Source: Clostridiales bacterium (GTDB lineage: Bacteria > Bacillota > Clostridia > Christensenellales > CAG-138). From it: a stretch of 60,560 nt of DNA. Under the pieces are notes generated by a model. It had not been told where the DNA came from, ran no database searches, and saw nothing but the letters and a program-made list of their open reading frames with translations. The stretch spans positions 1 to 60,560 of the forward strand of contig JAILRE010000026.1 in assembly GCA_024698505.1 (NCBI GenBank), written 5' to 3'. How positions within the stretch are numbered: the first letter of the stretch is position 1; every line of letters begins with the position of its first letter. This document shows, in pieces, positions 35,640 to 43,706 of this stretch. Both the position numbers and the translations under genes were made by a program.

Positions 35640-37373
35640 TCAGAATCCCATGAGCAGGCTGCTCAGTATGTTGCCGAGCTGTCTGGTCATGTTGCCGAAT
35701 ATCTCCTCGATCTCCTCCACGGACTTGCCGTCAAGGCTCGTCGGGGCGACGTTCTTGGGCGTTTCAACGCCGTCTCCCTCGGTAACGAGGGCTTTAAGGG
35801 TGACCTTGCTCACGCCGTTGACGTGGATGAGGGTGCCCCTCTCGCCGACGTTAAGCACCAGAACGTGATCGTAGCCTTCGCCGCTCCTGGTCACGTTAAG
35901 TGTGGCGAGCTCGGTGTCGGTATAGAGGACGTTCGCAGTACCGGCAAGCGTGCCGAGGGCCGAGACCTGCTTCCTGTCGAAATCGAAATTGACCGTGAAA
36001 TCGACGGGACGGTAGTAATAGTCGCTCTCATCGTAGATCTCCTTGAGAACGACGGAGCCCTTGATGCGGTTTTTGTCGGAAATATCGAACCTTGCGTCGG
36101 CATAGGCCGCGGCGCCTTCCTCGTTAAGGAGGGTAACGTAAGCCCTTGCCTCCTTGTCGGTCTTGAGCGTATCGATGAATGCGCAGCCGTCATTCGGGGT
36201 GATGAAACGGTGGGAAACGGGATTCATGCCGTCAAGACAGATCTGGATGCTGAACTTCATCTCGGCAAGCTCCTTTGCGATCTCGGGAGCCTTTTCCCTC
36301 AGGAACTCGGGGAACGTGGCGGGAAGCTCGGGAGCGGAAGCGTCGGGCGTTTCTTCGTACCAGCCGCCATCGGAGCTTGAGGCCTTGGGAGCGCTGTAGC
36401 TGTTTTTGATCGTGTCGTAAAGCTTCGCGATCCTTCCCCCGAGATAGCAGTTATCCTTCGCAAGATAATCGGCGACGGCCTTGATCGTCTTCTCGAACTC
36501 CGCCTCGGAGGGGGTAATGGTGTAGCTGTCGACCTTCATCGTCTTTTCGTCGCGGAAGAGGGAGATCTCGACGTTCTTTTCGATGTCGGTGTTCTCCTTG
36601 GTGGAGATCCTGCCGATTATGGCAAGGAGCTCCATGACCTCCTTGCGGGTCTTCGCCTCGTCAAGGGGAGTAAGATCGAGATCGAGCGCGCCTGCGGCCT
36701 CCGCATCCTGACCTTCGGTGAGCAGCTTCTTGAGAGCGGCCATGGTCATCGTGTAGTAATGCTCGTCGAGCTGGGGCAGATACAGGCCGACGGAATCCTC
36801 GTTCATGAAGACGTTTCCGCCGAGCATCTTGTTGCCCTTGTAGATCAGGCCGAGATCCAGATAGGTATGATCCTGAGCGCGGCCGTCCACCTCGAGATCG
36901 AGGGAGACGTTTTCAAGGAGCATTTTGATAACGCTGAGCTCGCTGAAAAGGCCGGCGTCGGGAGCGTCAATGCCGACGGTCACGTTCGCCTTGGCCTTTA
37001 TCGAAGAGCCCTGCTTAACGACGGGCGCTTTGAATGCGGCGTTGAGAGCGTGCTCCGTAAGATCCTTCTCGGCGAGGGCAAGCTTCAGCCTGGAGGCGGG
37101 AAGGAACTTCTTATACAGCCCCGTGAAGTAAACGAGGGCGCAGGCGGCAAGCAGTACGGCGAGCACTATGGCTATCACTGCGCCGGCCTTCACGCCGCGT
37201 TTGGACTTCTTTTCGGGGGCTGCAGCCGCGGGTGCAGCAGCAGGAGCAGCGGGAGCAGCGGGAGCGGCGGGAGCAGCAGCGGGAGCGTTCGGCTGGCCCA
37301 CGGAGTTTCCGCAGTCCGGGCAGAACTTCATTTTGTCTTCAAGCTGCTTTCCGCAGTTGGGACAGTATTTCAT
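35640..37373 (-). CDS. Zinc-ribbon membrane protein with Ala/Pro linker
   Basis: The product has 577 residues from ATG 37373 (MKYCPNCGKQL), which has AAAGGAG upstream; the longer frame is not supported. The zinc ribbon uses C4, C7, C18 and C21. A linker of APAAP repeats spans about 30-55, one helix about 62-85, and the remaining ~490 residues are exported. The exported part has no clear family for me. It contains a Ser/Gly-rich linker (SAPKASSSDGGWYEE) near residue 400. The layout is the same as that of the protein at 300-1844, although the exported domains differ. Possibly a sensor or scaffold; function unknown. Confidence 0.82.
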   Translation of the reverse strand: MKYCPNCGKQLEDKMKFCPDCGNSVGQPNAPAAAPAAPAAPAAPAAAPAAAAPEKKSKRGVKAGAVIAIVLAVLLAACALVYFTGLYKKFLPASRLKLALAEKDLTEHALNAAFKAPVVKQGSSIKAKANVTVGIDAPDAGLFSELSVIKMLLENVSLDLEVDGRAQDHTYLDLGLIYKGNKMLGGNVFMNEDSVGLYLPQLDEHYYTMTMAALKKLLTEGQDAEAAGALDLDLTPLDEAKTRKEVMELLAIIGRISTKENTDIEKNVEISLFRDEKTMKVDSYTITPSEAEFEKTIKAVADYLAKDNCYLGGRIAKLYDTIKNSYSAPKASSSDGGWYEETPDASAPELPATFPEFLREKAPEIAKELAEMKFSIQICLDGMNPVSHRFITPNDGCAFIDTLKTDKEARAYVTLLNEEGAAAYADARFDISDKNRIKGSVVLKEIYDESDYYYRPVDFTVNFDFDRKQVSALGTLAGTANVLYTDTELATLNVTRSGEGYDHVLVLNVGERGTLIHVNGVSKVTLKALVTEGDGVETPKNVAPTSLDGKSVEEIEEIFGNMTRQLGNILSSLLMGF

Positions 37374-37406
37374 GTTAGCATCTCCTTTACAGATTCGTTC
37401 GGTATT

Positions 37407-37435
37407 ATTATAAGAAATCTTCGGCGCGTTGTCAA
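37407..37435 (-). promoter_or_regulatory. Promoter of the zinc-ribbon protein gene
   Basis: On the minus strand TTGACA (37430-37435) and TATAAT (37407-37412) have a 17-bp spacer. Confidence 0.82.
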
Positions 37436-37454
37436 TTTGCGCTCGGTAAATAAT

Positions 37455-37490
37455 ATGTAAAATCCCCTCCCGTTTAGGAAGCGGGAGGGG
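37455..37490 (-). terminator. Terminator of the lipoprotein gene
   Basis: The stem cccctcccg / cgggagggg is followed on the minus strand by ATTTTACATATT. Confidence 0.78.
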
Positions 37491-37525
37491 AAGCCGGCGC
37501 ATTCGCTTATGCCATACGGTCTTTA

Positions 37526-38476
37526 TCAGTCGGCGTAGGGGATCTCCATCAGGTCGTCCTGATTGACGCCGCCGATGTAATAGCCGTATTCGGTGTCGGT
37601 GTTCACGTACTCGAAGTCGATGACGACGACCGTGCCGTCTGAGAGAGCCGCCTTGACCCAGGTCTCGAGATCGGAGAAGAGGGGCTTCACCGTGTCGCCG
37701 GGAAGGACGGTCACTTCATCGCCGCGCTCGCCGTTCTCGTCGATAAGATGAGCCTTGAACTCCACCGTGACCTTGCGGGGCTCGAGCCAGTCGGAGACGA
37801 AATTGAATTCCTCTGAGACGGGCTTGAAGCCTTCGTCCGTAACGGTGTAATAGCCCAGGACCTCCGTCGTGCCGAGCAGATCGGTGCGGAGGAACATGAG
37901 CATGCCGTGTTCGTCAAGCGGCTCGATATCGTAGATACTGCTGCCGCCCTTTTCGAACTCTTCGACCTTGGTGCGGTCGGCGTTCACGCGCAGGGCGACC
38001 GTATCGTAATCGCTGCTTTCAGAACCGATGCAGACCAGCACCTCGCACCTTTCGTCCCCGGGATCGCAGTCGGTCACGAAGGCGACTCCGTAATAACAGG
38101 CGCCGCTGAAATCACGGTGATACTCAACGCCGTTCCCGAGCCTGATGCTAATGGTGTAAGCCGTGTCGTATTCCTGCTCCTCGGCGGTGAAAAGTATCAC
38201 GTCGGCAAGGCCGTCGCCGTCGATATCGAAGCGGGCCTCCTCACCGGGAGTGAGCTCGGCAAAGCGGTCGATCTCCTCCGTCGGCTCCTCGGTGGGAACT
38301 TCGGTGGGTTCCTCCGTGGGCTCTTCGGTGGGGGCTGCGGTGGGGGCCTCGGTTACGGCCTCGGTGGGCTCGGCGGTGGGCTCGGCGGGAGCGGGCTTCT
38401 TACCGCATGCGGCGAAGACCGAAACAAGCATTATCAAAGCGGCGAGGAAAGCCGCGGCTTTGATCTTTTTATTCAT
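37526..38476 (-). CDS. Lipoprotein with Thr/Glu/Pro repeat linker and DxDGDG domain
   Basis: The product has 316 residues from ATG 38476. A signal peptide ends at the lipobox cysteine of VFAACGKK, followed by a low-complexity spacer of EPTE/APTE repeats (about 28-72). The mature domain opens with FDIDGDGLADVILF, an FG-GAP/VCBS-like calcium-binding loop. It is homologous to the C-terminal half of the split gene at 58093-59801: both have the DIDGDG opening, a YTVTDEGFKPVS / FTITNEGFRLLS block and similar ends. The function is unknown. It has its own promoter. Confidence 0.82.
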   Translation of the reverse strand: MNKKIKAAAFLAALIMLVSVFAACGKKPAPAEPTAEPTEAVTEAPTAAPTEEPTEEPTEVPTEEPTEEIDRFAELTPGEEARFDIDGDGLADVILFTAEEQEYDTAYTISIRLGNGVEYHRDFSGACYYGVAFVTDCDPGDERCEVLVCIGSESSDYDTVALRVNADRTKVEEFEKGGSSIYDIEPLDEHGMLMFLRTDLLGTTEVLGYYTVTDEGFKPVSEEFNFVSDWLEPRKVTVEFKAHLIDENGERGDEVTVLPGDTVKPLFSDLETWVKAALSDGTVVVIDFEYVNTDTEYGYYIGGVNQDDLMEIPYAD

Positions 38477-38519
38477 ATCGATTTCCTCTTTTTTTAATAA
38501 TTTGCCTTGCGGCACGCAT

Positions 38520-38548
38520 AAGATAACACCCGCCGAATCTTTTGTCAA
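38520..38548 (-). promoter_or_regulatory. Promoter of the DxDGDG lipoprotein gene
   Basis: On the minus strand TTGACA (38543-38548) and TATCTT (38520-38525) have a 17-bp spacer. Confidence 0.65.
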
Positions 38549-38562
38549 GTGCTTCGGGAGCA

Positions 38563-38591
38563 TTGCAAAAATTATATTGCGGTGGTATAAT
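38563..38591 (+). promoter_or_regulatory. Promoter placed directly before an ATG
   Basis: TTGCAA (38563-38568) and TATAAT (38586-38591) have a 17-bp spacer. Only six bases separate the -10 box from the ATG at 38598, so the mRNA should begin at or next to the start codon. Confidence 0.75.
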
Positions 38592-38597
38592 ATTCCC

Positions 38598-40037
38598 ATG
38601 GAAAACAATAATAAAAACAGAATGAAAGGCACTGAGCGCCTTCGCGTGGTTCTTTCCCTCGCGGTGCTCGTTATCGCCCTCGCGGCGTACGCCGTCTGGG
38701 TGCTCAAGGGGAACGAAGTCACCGTCGCGGGTTCAATTGCCGCCTCGCTTTCGCTGGGGCTGTTCGCGCTCTCGCTCGTGCTCATGATCCCCGCCGCGAT
38801 ACGCTTCTTCAAGGGTGAGGAAACGGAAGCCGTCCACGCAGTGGGCGAAAGGAGCGGCAGGCTCTCGAAGCTGCATCCGGTCATAAGTGTGATGCTGACC
38901 GTGCTCCTTGCAAGGGTCGTGCTTTACATACTGGCCTACATACTGGGCATGCTGCTCGCCGATCATCAGGGCTCGATATTCAGCACTATGCAGAGGATCT
39001 GGCTCAAGATGGATACCGACGCGCCGCATTACATCAGCATCGCCGAGAACGGCTATACGCGGGTATACCCGCAGATGTACACCATCGTTTTCCCGCCGCT
39101 CTATCCGGTGCTGATCCATTACTGCAATTACGTTTTCGGGAACAGCTTCGTTTCCGCAATGATGATAAACACGGTCTGCTCCCTGGGGGCCGCGGCCGTC
39201 ATTTACGAGCTCGCGCTCTGCGACATGGGCAGAAGGGCCGCGAAAACGGCGGTGCTCTTCACGTTCGCGCTTCCCGGAGCTATATTCATGGCCGCTCCCA
39301 TGAGCGAGGCGCTGTTCATACTCCTTTGCGGCGCGTCCCTGCTCGCGATGAGGAAAAAGAAATTCTGGCTCGCAGGCCTGTTCGGAGGCCTCGCCTCGTG
39401 CACGCGCACTTTGGGCGTTATTCTGATAGTCCCCTTTGCGGCGGAGGCGATCGCTTACGCCGTCTCGCGCTTCCGCGAAAAGGGGAAGGAGCGCTTCGCG
39501 TGGACGATCGTGAAGCTCTGCGCATGCGCGCTCATGATACTGCTTGGCACCTTCTTCTATCTGCTGATCAACAAGCTCGTCTGGGGCGATTGGTTCAAAT
39601 TCCTCGAGTTCCAGCGTGAGATCTGGTATCAGCGCTTCGGCCCGTTCTACGGCACCGTCGCCACGCAGACGAACATGCTGTTCAAGTCCTTCACCGAAAC
39701 GGAGGATATTATCGGCCTGTGGCTGCCGAATCTGCTCTTCATATTCGGCGCGCTGACGGTGCTGATATTCTCGGCGAGGACGCTACGCACCTCGTACTCC
39801 CTGTACTTCGCGGCGTATCTGTTCGTCGCCTGCGGAGCCACGTGGCTGCTCTCCGCGCCGAGGTACATAAGCGCGCTCACGGTGCTCCCGATAGCTCTTG
39901 CGCATCTTTGCGGCAGCAGGGACGACGGGCTCGCCCTTTCAAGGGCAAGGGCGAAGACATGGATAGTCGCCGTGACGCTGATCGTCTCGCAGATCGCGTA
40001 TCTCGTGATGTACATACTCAAATACAGCATCTATTGA
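38598..40037 (+). CDS. GT-C membrane glycosyltransferase, PIG-V/Gpi18-like mannosyltransferase family
   Basis: The product has 479 residues with about 10-12 hydrophobic helices. The first large loop carries IWLKMDTDAPHYISIAENGY, which matches the PIG-V family loop (aspartate motif followed by YxxIAxxGY). Such enzymes use lipid-linked sugars outside the membrane. The chosen start is ATG 38598; longer upstream frames are non-coding. No ribosome-binding site is present and the promoter abuts the ATG, so the transcript may be leaderless. The sugar and acceptor are unknown. The YugP-like gene follows 12 bp later. Confidence 0.82.
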   Translation: MENNNKNRMKGTERLRVVLSLAVLVIALAAYAVWVLKGNEVTVAGSIAASLSLGLFALSLVLMIPAAIRFFKGEETEAVHAVGERSGRLSKLHPVISVMLTVLLARVVLYILAYILGMLLADHQGSIFSTMQRIWLKMDTDAPHYISIAENGYTRVYPQMYTIVFPPLYPVLIHYCNYVFGNSFVSAMMINTVCSLGAAAVIYELALCDMGRRAAKTAVLFTFALPGAIFMAAPMSEALFILLCGASLLAMRKKKFWLAGLFGGLASCTRTLGVILIVPFAAEAIAYAVSRFREKGKERFAWTIVKLCACALMILLGTFFYLLINKLVWGDWFKFLEFQREIWYQRFGPFYGTVATQTNMLFKSFTETEDIIGLWLPNLLFIFGALTVLIFSARTLRTSYSLYFAAYLFVACGATWLLSAPRYISALTVLPIALAHLCGSRDDGLALSRARAKTWIVAVTLIVSQIAYLVMYILKYSIY

Positions 40038-40049
40038 TAAGGGAGAAGC

Positions 40050-40790
40050 ATGCAGATACTTTTGAATTACGGATACTACTATTCGGAAAGGGGCCTTACG
40101 GGCTCCTATTCGCTTTTGCTGCTTGCCGCGCTCGGCGTGATGGTGCTGGGCCTTATCGCAAGCGCAAGGGTGCAGTCGGTATTCAACAAATACTCGCAGA
40201 TGGATTCCTCCTGCGGGATGACCGCATCCGCGATCGCCGACCGTATACTGAGGGCCAACGGAAGCAGCGTCAGAGTCGCCTCCGTTTCGGGCTCCCTGAC
40301 GGATAACTACAATCCCAAGACCGGGTGCGTTTCGCTAAGCCAAACGGTGTATTCCTCTTCGAGCATAGCCGCGATAGCCGTCGCCGCGCACGAATGCGGG
40401 CACGTCATGCAGTACGAAAAGGGCTACCGCCCGATCGAGATACGCAACTCGATACTTCCCGTGGCGAATATCGGAGCGAGGTTCTCGTACCTGCTCGTGA
40501 TACTCGGCCTCTTCATGGGTGCGCTCGGTCACACTGTCAGCATGATAGGCGTGGGGCTGTTCGGGTTCGCGCTCGTGTTCCAGCTGCTGACGCTCCCCGT
40601 CGAGCTCGACGCTTCAAGGCGCGCGCTCGATATGCTCGCCGCCGAGGGCTTCATAACGGGCGGGGAGGAGGAGAACGCCGCAAGGAAGGTATTGAGGGCC
40701 GCCGCTTTCACCTACGTCGTGGCAGTGCTCTCCTCCGCGATATCCTTCCTGAGGCTTCTCGCCATAGCGAATTCCAACAGAAGGAACTGA
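40050..40790 (+). CDS. YugP-like membrane zinc metallopeptidase
   Basis: The product has 246 residues. The N-terminal helix (about 20-38) is followed by the active-site motif HECGH (H114, E115, H118) and three further hydrophobic segments, as in the YugP family. The conserved TLPVELDASRRAL block after helix three is present. It probably cleaves membrane proteins; substrates are not known. It is the second gene after the mannosyltransferase homologue and ends before a bidirectional terminator. Confidence 0.9.
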   Translation: MQILLNYGYYYSERGLTGSYSLLLLAALGVMVLGLIASARVQSVFNKYSQMDSSCGMTASAIADRILRANGSSVRVASVSGSLTDNYNPKTGCVSLSQTVYSSSSIAAIAVAAHECGHVMQYEKGYRPIEIRNSILPVANIGARFSYLLVILGLFMGALGHTVSMIGVGLFGFALVFQLLTLPVELDASRRALDMLAAEGFITGGEEENAARKVLRAAAFTYVVAVLSSAISFLRLLAIANSNRRN

Positions 40791-40807
40791 AGATCGTTCG
40801 GAGCATA

Positions 40808-40841
40808 AAAAAGCTGTCTTCCATGCGGAAGACAGCTTTTT
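40808..40841. terminator. Bidirectional terminator
   Basis: A perfect 15-bp stem (aaaaagctgtcttcc / ggaagacagcttttt) with a four-base loop sits between convergent genes. Confidence 0.92.
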
Positions 40842-40856
40842 AATACGATTATCTGC

Positions 40857-42734
40857 TTAGTCCGTGAATATCCTGTACGCGCAGTAGAACACGGTGCGCC
40901 AGTAGGTCGACTCGTACGTGCGGAACACGATCTGGCCCTCGTTGGAGGAGGCGTCGACCATCATTCCGTCGCCTGCGGCGATCGCCACGTGGCCTGAATA
41001 GGTGCCCATCTTGAATACGATGACGTCGCCCTTTCTGATGTTGCTCATGCTGTTAATGCGCTGATACCTCGTCGTGAAGCGCCACTGATACGAGGTCATA
41101 TAGCTCTGCTGGACGCCCGCCTGGTTGAGGCACCAGTAGACGAAGCCGGAGCAGTCGAAGGAGTTCGGGCCCTTTGCGCCCCTCACGTAAGGACAGCCGA
41201 GCTTGCTCTTGGCAATGCGGACGAACCTGTTGATCCTGTCCTCCGTGGTCGGGCCGGGCACGGCCGTGGGCTTCGGCGTTGCGGTGGCGGTGGGCTTCGG
41301 AGTCCTCGTAGGCTTCGGAGTGGGCGTGGGCGTAGCCGTCGGAACGGCGGTGGGCTTCGGCGTCTTCGTCGGCTTCGGAGTGGGAGCCGCGGTGGTCCCG
41401 GGCCTGGGCGTTGCCGTGGGCCTCGGCGTCCTCGTGGGCTTGGGCTTCGGCGTGGGCGTAGCCGTCGGAACGGCGGTGGGCTTCGGCGTCTTCGTCGGCT
41501 TCGGAGTGGGCTTCGGCGTGGGCGAGGGAGTGGGAGTGCTGCTGGTGGGCCTGTCGGCTCTCACCGCGTCTTCGGAATTCAGCATTTCGAGCGTATGCTT
41601 GCCTACGATACCGTCCGCCTCTATGCCGTTCGCCCTCTGGAAGGCCATGACTGCGGCTTCGGTCTTGGCGCCGAAATAACCTGTGACCTCGCTCCTCGTC
41701 ATATAGTTGAGCTTGTACAGGCGTTCCTGCACCATTATTACGTCGTGACCGCTCATGGTCAGTTCTATCTTATTGTATTTGGCGTTCGCGCTCATAAGCG
41801 CCTCGCGCGTGGCAGGGCCGATATGACCGTCGACGATTATCGCGTTGCGCTCCTGGAAGCGCTTGACGGCCTTGAGCGTGATGGAGCCGTATATGCCGTT
41901 GGGCTTCGTTGCAAGATAACCCAGCTCGACGAGCCTCTCCTGATACATGAGCACGTCCTCGCCCTCGGATCCGACGTAGAGGGAGAAGGGGACGGGATCC
42001 TCGCTGTACAGGCATTCCTTCGTCTGACTGCCGACCATACCGTCGACCTCAAGCTCGTTCTTCTCCTGGAAGAGGAGTATGGCGGCCTCGGTCTCGTCGT
42101 CGAACACGCCGGTGATGTTCTTCAAATAATCGAGCTCGTAAAGACGCTTCTGCATCTCGGTGATGTCCGTGCCCTCGTCTCCCTTGCTCGCCATGTAGAT
42201 CTTGGCGGAGCCCGACATCAGGAGGGAGAAGTCCGTCTGCGTGATCTCGCCCGTGATGGGCAGGCCGTTTCGCCTCTGGAACTGGCGGACGGCTTCGCTT
42301 GTGATGGTGCCGAAGTAATTGGTCGGCTCATCGTAATCCATATAGTTCAGCTCCATCAGTCGGAGCTGGATATCGATGACTATGTCGTTCCTGTCGCCCT
42401 TCTTGATCTGAAGGGGAACGGGAGTGGGAGTGGGCTCCGGAGTGGGCTCCGGCGTGGGAGTGGCGGTGGGAGTCGGAGTCGGAACGGTGGTGGGCACCTC
42501 GACCGAATGCTCGGTGGCCTGCGCCTCCGCCTTTGCAACACGGTTCCTTTCGATCGCGTCGGCTATCCTGGGAACGAAAACGGCAAGGAGCACAGCGAAT
42601 ACGACCACGGCGGCCGCGCCGATGCAGAACGAAATATAGTGCCTGCGCACGAATTTCACAGCGGTCGAAAATCTGCAGGCTATGCCGTCGAAAAGATCGC
42701 CGAAGAAGGCCTTGACCTTGTCCGTAAACTTCAA
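40857..42734 (-). CDS. NlpC/P60 peptidoglycan hydrolase with four peptidoglycan-binding repeats
   Basis: The product has 625 residues. One N-terminal helix (about 33-55) is followed by a TPTP linker, then four PG_binding_1 repeats (about 105-395; each like [10 protein letters not shown]...[21 protein letters not shown]). A long Pro/Thr/Lys linker (about 398-485) leads to the NlpC/P60 domain, with catalytic Cys in FDCSGFVYW and His in [11 protein letters not shown]. It should cut peptide stems of peptidoglycan. The start is TTG at 42734, chosen because GGAGG lies nine bases upstream and no suitable ATG follows. The protein is anchored by its N-terminal helix, not secreted freely. Confidence 0.92.
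   Translation of the reverse strand: MKFTDKVKAFFGDLFDGIACRFSTAVKFVRRHYISFCIGAAAVVVFAVLLAVFVPRIADAIERNRVAKAEAQATEHSVEVPTTVPTPTPTATPTPEPTPEPTPTPVPLQIKKGDRNDIVIDIQLRLMELNYMDYDEPTNYFGTITSEAVRQFQRRNGLPITGEITQTDFSLLMSGSAKIYMASKGDEGTDITEMQKRLYELDYLKNITGVFDDETEAAILLFQEKNELEVDGMVGSQTKECLYSEDPVPFSLYVGSEGEDVLMYQERLVELGYLATKPNGIYGSITLKAVKRFQERNAIIVDGHIGPATREALMSANAKYNKIELTMSGHDVIMVQERLYKLNYMTRSEVTGYFGAKTEAAVMAFQRANGIEADGIVGKHTLEMLNSEDAVRADRPTSSTPTPSPTPKPTPKPTKTPKPTAVPTATPTPKPKPTRTPRPTATPRPGTTAAPTPKPTKTPKPTAVPTATPTPTPKPTRTPKPTATATPKPTAVPGPTTEDRINRFVRIAKSKLGCPYVRGAKGPNSFDCSGFVYWCLNQAGVQQSYMTSYQWRFTTRYQRINSMSNIRKGDVIVFKMGTYSGHVAIAAGDGMMVDASSNEGQIVFRTYESTYWRTVFYCAYRIFTD
41245..41535 (-). repeat. Imperfect tandem DNA repeats encoding the Pro/Thr/Lys linker
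   Basis: Units of about 9-18 bp (forms of ggcttcggcgt, cgtgggc and gtcggaacggcggt on the plus strand) recur. They encode [17 protein letters not shown]-type repeats. The block [17 protein letters not shown] occurs twice almost exactly, so the linker length may vary between strains by recombination. Confidence 0.8.
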
Positions 42735-42769
42735 CTCCTTTCACCTCCGTTCTCAAAAAATACTAACGT

Positions 42770-42797
42770 ATTATAACACACAATTTGTTAATAGCAA
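42770..42797 (-). promoter_or_regulatory. Promoter of the NlpC/P60 gene
   Basis: On the minus strand TTGCTA (42792-42797) and TATAAT (42770-42775) have a 16-bp spacer. Confidence 0.55.
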
Positions 42798-42822
42798 ATA
42801 AATAAAAAATGGCAATTTCGTT

Positions 42823-42844
42823 AAAAAAGGGGTTTTTTACCCCT
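42823..42844 (-). terminator. Terminator of pth
   Basis: On the minus strand the stem aggggt / acccct is followed by TTTTTAAC. The region 42845-42965 between it and pth is AT-rich and includes the GGTTAAC motif at 42893-42908. Confidence 0.65.
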
Positions 42845-42892
42845 CTTTTAATATATAATGCTCAAAAAATGCAATATTTTATTGTATTTCCG

Positions 42893-42908
42893 GGTTAACT
42901 CCGTTAAC
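42893..42908. promoter_or_regulatory. GGTTAAC-N-CCGTTAAC motif, copy 1
   Basis: GGTTAACTCCGTTAAC holds two GTTAAC half-sites three bases apart. It differs at one position from the motif at 59839-59854. It lies 159 bp upstream of the NlpC/P60 start. It could be a binding site for a regulator; no protein is known. Confidence 0.3.
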
Positions 42909-42965
42909 TGCGCAAAGAAAATTACTGTGTAAATAAATTACAAAAGCCCTAAAATACGGAGGCCG

Positions 42966-43649
42966 TCAGCCCTCCTGATCGGGCGAAACGGGCTTTTTGC
43001 TGTTCTTTCCCTTGTGGTTGAATCGGGCCTGCGCCTCGCCGATCTGCCCCTTTACGATGAGCTCCGCGGCGGAGGCTGCGTCCTTCAGCGAAGCGAGCAC
43101 GAGGGGCTTCTCCTCCTCGGAGAACGGGCCGAGCACGTGGCCTACCATGCCGTGCTCTGCCGAGCCGATGCCCACTCTCACCCTGGGGAAATCGTCGAAG
43201 CCGAGCTGATAGACGATGCTCTTCATGCCGTTATGAGTGCCCGCGCTGCCCTTGTCCCTTATCCTCAGCGTGCCCGTGGGGATATCCGCGTCGTCGTAGA
43301 TAACGAGCAGGCGGTCGGGGGAGACCTTGTACCAATTGACGAGATCGCGCACCGCCCAGCCGGAATTGTTCATGAATGTGAGGGGCTTAGCAAGCACGAC
43401 CTTCTCCGTTCCGATGCGGCCCTCGCCGTAGACGGATCTGAAATTATGGCGCGCGATATCTATATTGAACCTGTCGGCCAATATGTCAAGCGCCATAAAA
43501 CCGGCGTTATGCCTTGTGTCTGCGTACTCACGCCCGGGGTTTCCCAGGCCCACGATCACGAACATACCGTCATACTCCTCGGGGCGGAACCTTACCTGCC
43601 CGCCGCCGTTTTTCTTAAACAGATCCTTGAAAAAACGAATGAGTCCCAT
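42966..43649 (-). CDS. pth: Peptidyl-tRNA hydrolase
   Basis: The product has 227 residues. The Pth fold opens with MFVIVGLGNPGREYADTRHNAGF, with catalytic H47, and has FMNNSGWAVRDLV and DDADIPTGTLRIRDKGSAGTHNG. It recycles peptidyl-tRNA released from ribosomes. The first 28 residues (MGLIRFFKDLFKKNGGG) extend beyond the usual start. ATG 43649 has no ribosome-binding site and abuts the buk terminator, whereas ATG 43565 has GAGGAG nine bases upstream. The shorter 199-residue form is therefore a serious alternative. Confidence 0.93.
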   Translation of the reverse strand: MGLIRFFKDLFKKNGGGQVRFRPEEYDGMFVIVGLGNPGREYADTRHNAGFMALDILADRFNIDIARHNFRSVYGEGRIGTEKVVLAKPLTFMNNSGWAVRDLVNWYKVSPDRLLVIYDDADIPTGTLRIRDKGSAGTHNGMKSIVYQLGFDDFPRVRVGIGSAEHGMVGHVLGPFSEEEKPLVLASLKDAASAAELIVKGQIGEAQARFNHKGKNSKKPVSPDQEG

Positions 43650-43658
43650 AATAAAATT

Positions 43659-43694
43659 CGGACGGACGGCCGATATTTCTCGGCCGACCGTCCG
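43659..43694 (-). terminator. Terminator of buk
   Basis: A 15-bp stem with one mismatch (cggacggacggccga / tcggccgaccgtccg) is followed on the minus strand by ATTTTATTATG. The ATG of the long pth form begins at the end of this T-rich tail. Confidence 0.85.
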
Positions 43695-43706
43695 ACGTAT
43701 CCTTTA

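Noticed and set aside
37496-37515. gcattcgcttat, similar to the mini-element terminal repeat
   Set aside because: Only about ten bases agree and there is no second end or hairpin nearby; a chance match is likely.
41245-41535. Regularly repeated DNA that could suggest a CRISPR array
   Set aside because: The repeats lie inside the NlpC/P60 reading frame, have no unique spacers and encode a Pro/Thr/Lys linker.
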